This document shows positions 45,775 through 54,384 of a stretch of 64,000 bases of DNA, one piece after another. Within the stretch, counting starts at the first letter, position 1, and each line of letters begins with the position of its first letter. The stretch is from an uncultured Streptomyces sp. (GTDB taxonomy: Bacteria > Actinomycetota > Actinomycetes > Streptomycetales > Streptomycetaceae): positions 124,001 to 188,000 of the forward strand of contig NZ_CANLBS010000008.1 in the NCBI RefSeq assembly GCF_947488945.1, written 5' to 3'. Both the position numbers and the translations under genes were made by a program. A model generated the notes under the pieces. That model ran no database searches, was not told the DNA's origin, and saw only the letters and a list, made by a program, of their open reading frames with translations.

Positions 45775-45815
45775 TCGGGACGACAGGAGGTGAACCTGCG
45801 CCCCCTTGACCCCCA
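45775..45815 (-). repeat. Duplicated 3' part of tRNA-Pro (probable attachment site scar)
   Basis: 41 nt match the tRNA-Pro 3' end, T arm and part of the anticodon loop (38 of 41 positions). Similarity stops abruptly inside the anticodon loop after CCCCCA, a usual crossover position for tyrosine integrases. It has the same orientation as the intact tRNA gene at 50914-50987, whose 3' end faces it. It therefore looks like the distal attachment site of an element inserted at that tRNA. Confidence 0.75.
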
Positions 45816-46514
45816 AGGAGTGAGCGTCAAGAGGATTTTCTGGATGCAGCGGTCTTCATCCAGGCGCGAGTGGTGCGTGTAGGCATGCATCGTGCACCAC
45901 CGCGCGTAGCGGGTGGTCCCCAACTGGTCCCCAGCGCCCCCTTCCCACCGTCCGGCCGGCACCGCGCGCGAGCACCTCAAGCTCCTTCGAGATCGCAACC
46001 CTCCGGCCACCCAAGGGATCATCAGGTGGCCCCGGGGCCGGGTCGTAGGGTTGAGGACCTCCGCTGCCGTTCCCACATAACAGCCAAGAGCGGTGCGCGG
46101 CGAGGCACACCGAAGCCGGCCGGGGCATGGCGGCGCACTCACCTACGAGGACACGCACCGCGGTGGGTGCTGGTGGGTTCAGCCCGTCGAGGTCCAGGAC
46201 GTGGACGACCTGACCACGCTGTCCAACGCCTACGCCCCTGCCGGACGTCTGGCCTCCCCATGCTCTCCACGTCGGACATCCTGCCGGGGCTGAACCCCGG
46301 ATCTCGAATGTCAGCCACAGCGGATCGAGCCCACCGGCACCCTCGCTCCGGGGCGCGGACGCCTGTGACGTAGAGGGATTCCACCACAGCCCTGCACGCC
46401 TCTGGGCCGGCGAGGAAGCAGGTGTGCGGGGTCGGTGGGCGGAATGTATCCGCTGTGTATGCCCGCCTTCTTGAATCGCCGTGTCACCCGACGCAAGACG
46501 ACAAGGGGAGAGCC
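45816..46514. other. Non-coding or decayed stretch inside the element remnant
   Basis: No gene with good coding character is seen. GGTCCCCAACTGGTCCCC (near 45914) contains a short direct repeat of GGTCCCC near the att scar. A short open stretch near 46140-46240 (TYEDTHRGGCWWVQPVEV in the + frame) has protein-like composition but no start, ribosome site or family that I recognise. It is probably a gene fossil. Confidence 0.4.
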
Positions 46515-47090
46515 ATGCACAGGAATTTCCGCCGGTCGCTGATCACCATGAGCGCGGTCGCGGCCACAGTTCTCACCGTTCCCACCGCTGTCGCGACGCC
46601 GGTCGCGAACTCGTCGGAAGCCGCCATTGCCGCACGGCCCGCCTTCAAGATGCCTTTCGAGTGCAACCAGACATGGCTGGGCAACAACTGGTCGGGGCAC
46701 AGTCCCGCGCACTCGATCGACTGGAACCACTACGACGCGAACGGCACCCCGGACGACCTGGGCCGCCGGGTGTTCGCCAGTGCCGGTGGCACGGTCCTCG
46801 AGTCGTACTACTCGACGGGCGCCGGATACGGGAACACGATAGTCATCGGTCACGGGGGCGGCTGGCAGACACGGTACGCCCATCTGAGGACCCGTTCGGT
46901 GGCCGCGGGCGCCACGGTGAACGTGGGCCAGCTGATCGGCGAGGTCGGCAACACCTCGGCCCTGTACGACATCTCCCCGCACCTCCACTACGAGCAGAAG
47001 CACGACGGAGCGGTCGTCGTCGCGGTCGTCCAGGGTGTCACGTGGAGCGACTACCTCAGGCGCAACCAGGTCAGCAACAACAGATGCTGA
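46515..47090 (+). CDS. Secreted M23-family metallopeptidase
   Basis: 191 residues. A Sec signal peptide (RRSLITMSAVAATVLTVPTAVA, cleavage near residue 28) precedes a compact LytM/M23 domain. Zinc and catalytic residues are visible in HSIDWN (HxxxD-type), RYAHLR and HLHYE (HxH). The peptidase should cut peptidoglycan cross-links outside the cell. There is no extra cell-wall-binding domain. ATG at 46515 after AAGGGGAG. It is carried within the tRNA-bounded remnant and followed by a strong terminator. Confidence 0.88.
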   Translation: MHRNFRRSLITMSAVAATVLTVPTAVATPVANSSEAAIAARPAFKMPFECNQTWLGNNWSGHSPAHSIDWNHYDANGTPDDLGRRVFASAGGTVLESYYSTGAGYGNTIVIGHGGGWQTRYAHLRTRSVAAGATVNVGQLIGEVGNTSALYDISPHLHYEQKHDGAVVVAVVQGVTWSDYLRRNQVSNNRC

Positions 47091-47146
47091 CACACCGCCG
47101 GGTGTCGGCGGAAGGACCGGCCGGCACCCAGTGATCCCCTGAGCCG

Positions 47147-47178
47147 GGTGTGGGTGCGACGGCGGTCGCACCCACACC
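47147..47178 (+). terminator. Strong terminator after the M23 gene
   Basis: A perfect 14-bp stem, GGTGTGGGTGCGAC (47147-47160) and GTCGCACCCACACC (47165-47178), has a GGCG loop and is followed by TGTTTCC. It lies 57 bp beyond the stop codon. Confidence 0.9.
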
Positions 47179-47195
47179 TGTTTCCATCGGCGCCG

Positions 47196-47356
47196 CTCAG
47201 AGGCTGTCGGGTGGCCTCTGAGCCGCATGCGAACGCGGTTCGGTGCGTGCGATTCCGGGGCGGAGAGGGAGCCGACGCGGCGCGGCGCCGACTGACGACA
47301 ACACGGGAAGCGTGCGTGCCGGCCGCCCGGCCGGAGGTCACCCGACAGCCTCTCAG
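47196..47356. mobile_element. 161-bp MITE-like element with 23-bp terminal inverted repeats
   Basis: The ends 47196-47218 and 47334-47356 are inverted copies matching at 21 of 23 positions, with a perfect 15-bp core AGAGGCTGTCGGGTG. The interior of about 115 bp has no gene. The ends resemble those of Streptomyces IS5-type insertion sequences (recalled, not checked). The right end overlaps the stop codon of the downstream regulator gene. Confidence 0.6.
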
Positions 47357-50244
47357 CGCATGGAGCGGAGTTTGGCGTCCACCAGTCCGGCCTCATCGGG
47401 CACACCCAGGCGGCGCCAGGTGGCGAGGGATCGGTTGAAGTAGTGCCGCGCGGTCTGCTTGCGGCCGGTCGCGTCGTGCAACTCGCCCAGCAGGCCCGCC
47501 ACCTGGGCCTCGGCGCGGCGGTCCCCGAGCTGCTGCTGCACAGCGAGTGCACCGGTCAACAGCGCCGACGCCTCACCGGCGTCGCCCTGCCGCAAGCACA
47601 GTTCCGCGATGCTCTGCTGCACGTACGCGGCGCAGTGCAGGTCGGCCAACTCGTCGAAGATGCCGAGGGCTCGCTCCAGCTCGGCACGCGCCGCCTGCGG
47701 TTCGCCACGCAGTTCGTGCAGCATGGCGACCCTGCGGCGCACCTGTGCCTCGCGGTGCCGGTCCCCGTCGGCACGGGACAGTTCCAGGGCCCCTCGCAGC
47801 CAGCCGTCCGCGGCCTCCGGGTCCTTGCGCTCCAGCCAGACGGAGGCGATCGCGTTGCGTGCCACCGCCTCGCCGTGCCGGTCGCCGTACGCGGCGAAGT
47901 CCTCGAGCGCGGCGGTGAACGTCCCGAGCGCGGCGTCGAGATCACCCACGATCCGGTGGACGGAGCCGGAGCCCACCGCGGCGATCGCTTCCCCCGTGGG
48001 GTGTCCGAGCTCAGCGAAGAGCGCCCTGGCCCGGTCGAAGGAGGCGAGCGCGTCCGGGTACCTGTCCTGGTAGAGATGAAGCTGGCCGAGGTTGCGCAGC
48101 AGGGAAGCAGCCCGGACGTCGTCGTGGTGCGGCATGGCGTCGAGCACGAGCCGGTGGGTCCGCAGCCAGTCCCCGTAGTAGCCGCGCATGTCGAAGAAGC
48201 CCGCCAGTTCGATCGCCAGGTCGGCGGCCCTGTCAGTCCGCCCGAGCCGGACTGCTGCGTCGACGGCGGCGACGAGGTTGCGGTGCTCGCTCTCGAACCA
48301 GTCCACGGGCCGGGCGCGCACCATGAGGACGACATCGTGGGCCGATCCGTCCGGCAAACCCCGCTCGTCGGGCTCGCCCAGCACACCGAGGAAGCGGGTG
48401 GGCATGGCAGCGTTGGCGGAGCGGGCGAGGGCGGTGAGCGCGTCTATGACCCGCAGGCGACGCCGCAGCCGGATCTCCTGATTCTCCGTCAGGACCAGTT
48501 CCCGGGCGTAGCACCGCAGTAGGTCGTGCATGCGGTAACGGTTCAGGCCGAGACGGTCTCTGCCGACGACTTCGACGAGGTGTTCGTCGAGCAGGGTGTC
48601 CAGACCCCCCGCCGTCTCACTGTCGCACCCCGTCGCTACGGCGACGAGCCAGCCCGGGACGGCGTCGTCGGGCAGGTCTCCGAACGTGCGGAAGGCGGTG
48701 GCGGCGGGCTCGGGCAGATGGCGGTAGCTGAGTTCGGCGCCGGCCCGCACCTCCAGCTCGCCGAAGCGGACCGCCCCGAGGCGACCGCGCTCGTCGCGCA
48801 GCGAGTCGGCCAGCGTGCCGACGCTCCAGCCGGGCCGGTTCACGAGCCGGGCGGCCGCGATCCGTACCGCCAGCGGAAGTGATCCGCACTCGGCGAGGAC
48901 ACGGTCGGCGTCGGCCCCCTCCCGGCGCAGCCGGTCCGCGCCGACGATGGCCCCGAACAGGGCGCGGGCGTCATCGTGCCGCATCAGCCCGAGCGGGCAG
49001 GCACGCGCCGGCAGGCCGGGCATCCGGCGCCGCGAGCTGACCAGCACCGCCGAACCACCGGTACCTGGAAGCAGTGGGCTCACCTGTGCGCTGTCCAGGG
49101 CGTCGTCTAGCACGATGAGGAAGCGCCGCTGGGCCAGGCGGGAACGGAACATCGCGGCGCGTTCGCCCGGATCACCGGGTATCGAACTGTCGATGACGCC
49201 CAGGCCACGCAGCATCTCGGCCAGGACGTCCGCCGGCTCACGGGGGCACTCGCTCGTTCCGGCCAGGTCGACGAAGAGCTGCCCGTCGGGGAACGCGTCA
49301 CGCACCCGGTGGGCGACATGCACAGCCAGCGTGGACTTCCCGACACCCGGCGGGCCCGACACCGCAGCGACCACGGGCTGTCGGCCGGCGGTGGACAGTA
49401 ACTCCTCCAGGTCGGCGACCTCGACGGCGCGTCCGGTGAAGTCCATGATGTCCATCGGGAGTTGGCAGACGGACACGGGCGTTGCCGCGCGACGGCGGCC
49501 GGGGTATCCGTTGACCTCGGCGCCGATGGTACGCAGCGGCTCGCTCGGCTCTATCCCCAGCTCGGCGGCGATCACCCGCTCGGCCTCGGCGTACGCGGAC
49601 CGCGCCTCGGCGCTGCGCCCCGCGCCGTTCAGCGCGTGCACGAGCATCCGCCACAGGTCCTCCCGCAGAGGGCTCTCGGTCAGCCGGGACCGCAGGCCGG
49701 AGACCAGGTGGGCGTAGTCCCCGAGCCGGAGCCGTAACTCGAGGCATTCGTCGACAGCGATGGACCGCAACCCCTCCATGCGCGTGATGGCCGGGTCCCA
49801 CACCACGCTGGAGGGCACGTCCTGGAGCACCCCGCCGCGCCACAGCCCCAGGGCCATTTCGTAGGCACGCAGTGCCGCCGCGTCCTCACCGCGGTCGCGG
49901 GCGGCGCGGGCCGAGGCGAGATGCTGCTCAAAGAGCAGCATGTCCACCTCCCCGGGCTCGACGCCCAGTGAGTAGCCGGAGGGCTCGGTACGCAGTCCGC
50001 CGACCGCCGTCGGGGGCAGCCGCAGCCGCAGCGTCCGTACGTACGTGCGCACGTTGGCGACCGCGGACCGAGGTGCGCCACCTGGCCACAGGACCTCCGT
50101 CAGCAGGTCCAGTGAGACGAAGCCGTTCGGCTGGAGCAGCAGAGTCGCCAGTACGGCCCGGGGCTTGGCCCCGCCGATCCGTACCGGGACACCGTGCGCC
50201 CTCACCTGGAGCGGCCCCAGGACTCCGAATGTCGGCTCCCCCAC
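47353..50244 (-). CDS. AfsR/SARP-type regulator (BTAD, NB-ARC, TPR)
   Basis: 963 residues. The N-terminal OmpR-like winged helix (about 1-95: FGVLGPLQVRAHG and GGAKPRAVLATLLLQPN) and bacterial transcriptional activation domain (about 100-250) define a SARP. An NB-ARC ATPase follows, with Walker A GPPGVGKST near 297 and FLIVLDDA. The C-terminal half is TPR repeats (about 650-960). Such proteins activate secondary-metabolism promoters; the nearby PTM cluster is a possible but unproven target. Start: GTG at 50244 with GGAGG 5 bp upstream. The longer open frame upstream is not SARP-like. Confidence 0.88.
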   Translation of the reverse strand: MGEPTFGVLGPLQVRAHGVPVRIGGAKPRAVLATLLLQPNGFVSLDLLTEVLWPGGAPRSAVANVRTYVRTLRLRLPPTAVGGLRTEPSGYSLGVEPGEVDMLLFEQHLASARAARDRGEDAAALRAYEMALGLWRGGVLQDVPSSVVWDPAITRMEGLRSIAVDECLELRLRLGDYAHLVSGLRSRLTESPLREDLWRMLVHALNGAGRSAEARSAYAEAERVIAAELGIEPSEPLRTIGAEVNGYPGRRRAATPVSVCQLPMDIMDFTGRAVEVADLEELLSTAGRQPVVAAVSGPPGVGKSTLAVHVAHRVRDAFPDGQLFVDLAGTSECPREPADVLAEMLRGLGVIDSSIPGDPGERAAMFRSRLAQRRFLIVLDDALDSAQVSPLLPGTGGSAVLVSSRRRMPGLPARACPLGLMRHDDARALFGAIVGADRLRREGADADRVLAECGSLPLAVRIAAARLVNRPGWSVGTLADSLRDERGRLGAVRFGELEVRAGAELSYRHLPEPAATAFRTFGDLPDDAVPGWLVAVATGCDSETAGGLDTLLDEHLVEVVGRDRLGLNRYRMHDLLRCYARELVLTENQEIRLRRRLRVIDALTALARSANAAMPTRFLGVLGEPDERGLPDGSAHDVVLMVRARPVDWFESEHRNLVAAVDAAVRLGRTDRAADLAIELAGFFDMRGYYGDWLRTHRLVLDAMPHHDDVRAASLLRNLGQLHLYQDRYPDALASFDRARALFAELGHPTGEAIAAVGSGSVHRIVGDLDAALGTFTAALEDFAAYGDRHGEAVARNAIASVWLERKDPEAADGWLRGALELSRADGDRHREAQVRRRVAMLHELRGEPQAARAELERALGIFDELADLHCAAYVQQSIAELCLRQGDAGEASALLTGALAVQQQLGDRRAEAQVAGLLGELHDATGRKQTARHYFNRSLATWRRLGVPDEAGLVDAKLRSMR

Positions 50245-50539
50245 CGCAGCCTCCGTGATTTCGGTAACTTCGGTGCAGCGTAACGATGTCCGAAGCCTCT
50301 CCAGACGAAATCCGGGTGACGACTCCCCCTCGATCCTTTCAGCGCTCGCTGCGGATCTCCCGGCGCGGTTCAAGCCGCCCACCCGGCACCGCGCTTGCCG
50401 GGGGTACGGCCCCCTGGCGGAATGCCCCTGAGGACGTTCCTTCAGGCCCGGTGGTCCACGCCCGGACCACCGTGCATGCTGCTCCGTGGGGCCGACACGG
50501 GCGGCCGCACGCGCCGCTCGCTGCACGCGGGCGGATGCC
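50245..50539. other. Upstream region of the SARP gene, no gene seen
   Basis: A roughly 300-bp region between the SARP start and the integrase scrap. Its first 60 bp are relatively AT-rich and contain TTACCGAAAT-like sequence on the minus strand, suitable for a promoter. Open frames here do not resemble proteins. Confidence 0.35.
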
Positions 50540-50668
50540 AGGCTGCGGCACCCCACCCTGTCGATCACCGCGAACCTCTACAGCCACCTCACCCGAGAGG
50601 CCGCACACCAGGCCGTCGACACCGTCGGCCAAACCTCACCACGGCCGCACGAGCCGCTGACCACCTGA
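50540..50668 (+). pseudogene. C-terminal fragment of a tyrosine recombinase (integrase)
   Basis: The frame reads LRHPTLSITANLYSHLTREAAHQAVDTVGQ, which matches the C-terminal catalytic end of Streptomyces integrases: the H-x-x-L-S-I-T block with the nucleophile Tyr in NLYSHL. The catalytic Arg boxes and all N-terminal domains are missing, so it is inactive. It ends 245 bp before the tRNA-Pro gene and is transcribed toward it, as in integrated elements. Confidence 0.7.
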
Positions 50669-50716
50669 CCAGACCGGGGCGGCTGCGCCCACCTGACCAG
50701 ACCGGGGTGGCTGCGC
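50661..50716 (+). repeat. 28-bp tandem repeat next to the integrase remnant
   Basis: Two copies (50661-50688 and 50689-50716) differ at one position. Each begins CCACCTGACCAGACCGGGG, and CCACCT starts a third unit. The array lies between the integrase scrap and the tRNA, where arm-type integrase sites are expected, so it may be a relic of the attachment region. Confidence 0.75.
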
Positions 50717-50913
50717 CCACCTCGCGACCGCATCGACCGCCTCCGCGCAGTCCTCCACGAACTCCGCTCCCCCGCACCACCCGCCACCAGCACCCAGGTG
50801 AACCAGACCCGGCCCGGGCGTGCGACCACACTGCGACCACCACGCCCCGGGACGCACGAAAAGCCGCCCTCCCATGGATGAGAGAACGGCCTCCGACCTG
50901 CGTTTCCACATGG

Positions 50914-50987
<74 letters not shown>

Positions 50988-51075
50988 ATGCGGGTCTGAC
51001 CTGGTCTTTCGCCCTGGCCGAACGCGCATGAGAACAATACCGCACTCCGGCAGGTGGTCACGAACCGTTTCCCGC

Positions 51076-51098
51076 TTGACCTCAAGTTTGGTTGATGT
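51076..51098 (+). promoter_or_regulatory. SoxR/MerR-like palindrome and -35 box before the transketolase pair
   Basis: ACCTCAA-GTTTGG-TTGATGT (51079-51098) is an inverted repeat with 6 of 7 matching arm positions that overlaps TTGACC (51076-51081). The half-site resembles SoxR/MerR operators (CCTCAAG...TTGAGG). It lies 15 bp before the start codon of the first gene. The region 50988-51075 contains nothing else. Confidence 0.5.
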
Positions 51099-51112
51099 TC
51101 GAGGGTGGCCGC

Positions 51113-51811
51113 ATGACGAACTCCACCGCGACGAAAGCCTACGGCTACGCCGATCTGCACCGGCTGATGAGCCTGATGACCGGCGACGAGAAGCACGGGC
51201 CCGCCTCCACCTCCACTCTGGACGCGCTCTGGGTCCTGTACGACCGGGTGCTGCGCGGGGGCGGGCCGGGGCGCACCGAGGACCCCGAGCGGGACAGGTT
51301 CCTGCTGTCCAAGGGGCACGGCCCGATGGCCTACTACGCGGTGCTGGCGGCGCGCGGCTTCTTCGGCGAGGACGTGCTGGCCGGATTCGGCGGCTACGAC
51401 TCGCCGCTCGGCCACCACCCCGACCGGATGCTGGTCCCGGGCGCCGAGATCGGCAGCGGCTCGCTGGGCCACGGGCTGCCGCTCGCGGTCGGCACGGTCC
51501 TCGGTCTCCGGGCGCAGGGGCTCACCGGGCCCCGGGTCTGGGTGATGACCGGGGACGCCGAGATGGACGAGGGCAGCAACCACGAGGCGCTGGCCTATGC
51601 GGGGCCGGCCGGGCTGCAGCAGTTGCACACCGTGGTCATCGACAACGCGTCCGCCTCCTACGCCCGCCCCGGCGGACTCGCGGCCAGGTTCGAGGCCGCC
51701 GGCTGGTCGGTACTGACCGTGGACGGCACCGACCACGAGGCGCTGCACGCCGCTTTCACCGCCCGGCACCCCGGCCGGCCGCATGCCGTGATCGCCCGCA
51801 CGGCGCCCTAG
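51113..51811 (+). CDS. Transketolase, N-terminal (thiamine-diphosphate-binding) subunit
   Basis: 232 residues, much shorter than the corresponding half of full-length transketolase. It includes FLLSKGHGPMAYYAVLAARGFF, the substrate/cofactor His segment GSGSLGHGLPLAVG and the ThDP motif GDAEMDEGSNHEA...VVIDN (about 146-180). The usual GDG is GDA here. It should pair with the product of the gene 85 bp downstream to form a split transketolase or DXS-like enzyme transferring two-carbon units. ATG at 51113 after GAGGGTGG. Physiological substrate unknown. Confidence 0.87.
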   Translation: MTNSTATKAYGYADLHRLMSLMTGDEKHGPASTSTLDALWVLYDRVLRGGGPGRTEDPERDRFLLSKGHGPMAYYAVLAARGFFGEDVLAGFGGYDSPLGHHPDRMLVPGAEIGSGSLGHGLPLAVGTVLGLRAQGLTGPRVWVMTGDAEMDEGSNHEALAYAGPAGLQQLHTVVIDNASASYARPGGLAARFEAAGWSVLTVDGTDHEALHAAFTARHPGRPHAVIARTAP

Positions 51812-51896
51812 GGCTGAGCCCTCCCCGCGCTCCGCCGGAGCGGCCCGCCTCCCGCCCAGCCTCACACCCCCCGCACACGCGAAGGACAGACGCCCC

Positions 51897-52790
51897 ATGG
51901 ACACCATGCGTGACCGATTCATCTCCCTCACGACCCGGCTGCTCGACGAGGACCCGAGGCTCGCCCTGGTGCTCGCGGAGATCAGCTCCGACGCCTTCGG
52001 GCCCGCGGCACGGAACCATCCGGACCGGGTGATCAACGTCGGCATCCGCGAACAACTGCTGGTGGGGGTGGGCGCGGGCCTGGCCCTCACCGGCCTGCGG
52101 CCCTTCGTCCACACCTTCGCGAGCTTCCTGGTGGAGCGGCCGTTCGAGCAGGTGAAGCTGGACTTCGGGCACCAGGGCGTGGGCGGGGTGCTGGTCAGCG
52201 CCTCGGGTTCGTACGACTGGCCTGCCGGCGGGTTCACCCACATGGCGCCCGGCGACGTGGCGCTGATGGACACCCTGGACGGCTGGACCGTCCAGGTCCC
52301 CGGGCATCCGGACGAGGCCGAGGCCCTGCTGCGGGAGGCGGCACGCGGCGACGACCGGGTCTATGTGCGCCTCTCCGTGCAGGCGAACGCCCGGCCGCTG
52401 CCGACGGGCCCCGGATTCGTCCCGGTGCGGCGGGGAACGGCCGGCACGGTGGTCGCCGTCGGACCGATGCTGGACAACGTCCTCGCCGCGACCGAGGGGC
52501 TCGACCTGACCGTGCTGTACGCCACGACGGTCCGCCCCTTCGACGCGCCCGGCCTGGTACGGGCCGTCGGCCCGGGTCCGGCGGACGTCGTGGTCGTGGA
52601 ACCGTACCTCGCCGGTACGTCGACGGGCGCGGCCAACGACGCGCTGGCGGCGGTCCCCCACCGCGTGCTCGGCCTCGGAGTGGGCCGCGCCGAGCTGCGC
52701 AAGTACGGGGAACTCGGCGAGCACCTCGTCGCACACGGCCTGGACCCGGCCGGGCTCCGCCGGAGCATCAGCGGCTTCCTGAGCCTCTGA
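51897..52790 (+). CDS. Transketolase, C-terminal (pyrimidine-binding) subunit
   Basis: 297 residues. The pyrimidine domain includes HPDRVINVGIREQLLVGVGAGLALTG (with the conserved Glu) and PFVHTFASFLVERPFEQ. The C-terminal transketolase domain includes VVAVGPMLDNVLAA and VEPYLAGTS. It is the partner of the preceding gene; the two together (529 residues) are smaller than single-chain transketolases. The ATG at 51897 follows GAAGGAC. From 52791 to 52962 only short simple repeats of CACGACGG type are seen. Confidence 0.87.
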   Translation: MDTMRDRFISLTTRLLDEDPRLALVLAEISSDAFGPAARNHPDRVINVGIREQLLVGVGAGLALTGLRPFVHTFASFLVERPFEQVKLDFGHQGVGGVLVSASGSYDWPAGGFTHMAPGDVALMDTLDGWTVQVPGHPDEAEALLREAARGDDRVYVRLSVQANARPLPTGPGFVPVRRGTAGTVVAVGPMLDNVLAATEGLDLTVLYATTVRPFDAPGLVRAVGPGPADVVVVEPYLAGTSTGAANDALAAVPHRVLGLGVGRAELRKYGELGEHLVAHGLDPAGLRRSISGFLSL

Positions 52791-52962
52791 CGCCGACGAC
52801 GCGACGACGACGCGTACGAGCCCGGCCGACAGCACGACAACACCACGACGGCACGACGGCACGACGGCTCTGCGAGTACGGCGCACCGGGCGCCGGCCCG
52901 CACGGCGGCCCGGTCCTGGCGGGAGCTGCCGGGACCGGGCCGGGACCGGGCCGCCGCCCGGC

Positions 52963-53592
52963 TCAGGGGTGCGCGCCGAAGTGCTGGAGCCGGGCCGGCG
53001 GCGCCGACGTGGCGCTGATCAGGTGCTGGAGGAGCGTCACCAGCGCGCCCGTGCCCGAGCTCGCGATCCGGGCGTCGCAGAGCACCACCGGCACGGTCGG
53101 CCCGAGGTCCAGCGCGGCCCGCACCTCGTCGGGTTCGTAGCGGAACGCCCCGTCGAACTCGTTGACGGCGACGATGAAGCCGATGCCGCGCCGTTCGAAG
53201 AAGTCGACGGCGGCGAAGCAGTCCGCGAGCCGCCGGGTGTCGGCCAGCACGACCGCGCCGAGCGCGCCCTGGGAGAGCTCGTCCCACATGAACCAGAAGC
53301 GCTCCTGGCCGGGGGTGCCGAACAGGTAGAGGACGTGCTGCTCGGAGAGGGTGATCCTGCCGAAGTCCATGGCGACGGTGGTGGAGCGCTTGGACTCGAC
53401 GCCCTCCAGGCTGTCGGTCGCCGCGCTGACCTGGGTGAGCAGTTCCTCCGTGCTCAGCGGGGCGATCTCGCTGACGGCGCCCACGAACGTCGTCTTGCCG
53501 ACCCCGAAGCCGCCGGCCACCAGCACCTTCAGGGCTGTGGGGAAGAACGCGGCGGGCGGTCCGGCGCTGTCAGAGCTGTCGTCGTAGACCAT
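52963..53592 (-). CDS. cvnD: Conservon GTPase CvnD
   Basis: 209 residues, a Ras-like small GTPase of the conservon/MglA type. The P-loop is GGFGVGKTTF (about 28-37), the switch region contains TTVAMDFGRI, the G3 equivalent is FGTPGQERFWFMW and the G4-like motif is VNEFDG. It should cycle on the inner membrane with the roadblock and kinase-like partners encoded upstream. Start set at the ATG at 53592 (MVYDDSSDS); it overlaps the end of cvnC by 23 bp. No cvnE P450 gene follows. Confidence 0.92.
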   Translation of the reverse strand: MVYDDSSDSAGPPAAFFPTALKVLVAGGFGVGKTTFVGAVSEIAPLSTEELLTQVSAATDSLEGVESKRSTTVAMDFGRITLSEQHVLYLFGTPGQERFWFMWDELSQGALGAVVLADTRRLADCFAAVDFFERRGIGFIVAVNEFDGAFRYEPDEVRAALDLGPTVPVVLCDARIASSGTGALVTLLQHLISATSAPPARLQHFGAHP

Positions 53593-53947
53593 CGAGCACT
53601 GCCTCCAGCAGGGATCGGTCGGTGGGCACATCGTGGAAGGCGGGGGCGTGGGCGGTGACGGCCCCGCAGGCGACCAGGTCGGACACCAGGATCTTGGTGA
53701 CGGTCGCCGGCAGCCGGAGGTGCGCGGCGATCTCCGCGACGGAAACAGGTCCCTCGCAGAGCCCGAGCGCCACCCCGTGCTCGGGTCCGAGCTGGTCCGC
53801 CGGGGAGATCCCCGTGGCCATGATCAGGGAAAGCAGGTCGAGGGCGGTCGTGGGCCGGGTGCGGCCGTTGCTGACGGTGTACGGGCGGATGAGCCGGCCT
53901 GCCGCGTCGTCGAGCAGCGGCACGTCCCGGGGAGCCACCACGCTCAC
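53570..53947 (-). CDS. cvnC: Conservon protein CvnC (DUF742)
   Basis: 125 residues of the DUF742 family: RLIRPYTVSNGRTRPTTALDLLSLI near the N-terminus, then a winged-helix-like fold (SVAEIAAHLRLPATVTKILVSDLVACG). It is an adaptor in the membrane-linked conservon complex. The GTG at 53947 overlaps the cvnB stop and the 3' end overlaps cvnD. Confidence 0.92.
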   Translation of the reverse strand: MSVVAPRDVPLLDDAAGRLIRPYTVSNGRTRPTTALDLLSLIMATGISPADQLGPEHGVALGLCEGPVSVAEIAAHLRLPATVTKILVSDLVACGAVTAHAPAFHDVPTDRSLLEAVLDGLRRQL

Positions 53948-54378
53948 ATCCCCGGGGTGAAGGGCGAGTGCGGCGGCTGCCGCACCGGGGTGACGAGGTA
54001 GGGGCGGACGCTCTTCACGAGCATGGTCATCTCGTAGCCGAGGACCGCCGCGTCCGCCTCCCGGCCGGCCAGTACGGCGAGACAGGTGCCGGAACCGGCC
54101 GTGGAGACGAAGAGCAGGGTGGAGTCGAGTTCGACGACCACCTGCCGTACGTCCCCGTTGTCGCCGAACCGGGCGCCCGCGCTGCGGCCGAGGGAGTACA
54201 GCCCCGCCGCCAGCGCCGCCATGTGGTCGGCGCTGTCCGGGTCCATGCCGTGCACCGACTTCACCAGGCCGTCCGCCGAGAGCAGCACGGCGCTCCTGGT
54301 GTGCGGGACTCGCTGGACCAGTCCGCCCAAAAGCCAGTCCAGGTCGGATGCCTGACCGGTCGTCATGTCGCTCGTCAT
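53944..54378 (-). CDS. cvnB: Conservon roadblock/LC7 protein CvnB
   Basis: 144 residues with a roadblock/LC7 fold (LDWLLGGLVQRVPHTRSAVLLSADGLVKSVHGMD, then AGLYSLGRSAG and VLGYEMTMLV). It probably regulates nucleotide exchange on CvnD. The start is the ATG at 54378, with GGAG 9 bp upstream; an internal ATG four codons later has no ribosome site. It lies 6 bp downstream of cvnA. Confidence 0.92.
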   Translation of the reverse strand: MTSDMTTGQASDLDWLLGGLVQRVPHTRSAVLLSADGLVKSVHGMDPDSADHMAALAAGLYSLGRSAGARFGDNGDVRQVVVELDSTLLFVSTAGSGTCLAVLAGREADAAVLGYEMTMLVKSVRPYLVTPVRQPPHSPFTPGM

Positions 54379-54384
54379 GATCGT

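Noticed and set aside
47353..50568. A longer 1071-residue version of the SARP regulator
   Set aside because: The extra 108 N-terminal residues are not SARP-like. The GTG at 50244 has an excellent ribosome site and begins the conserved winged helix.
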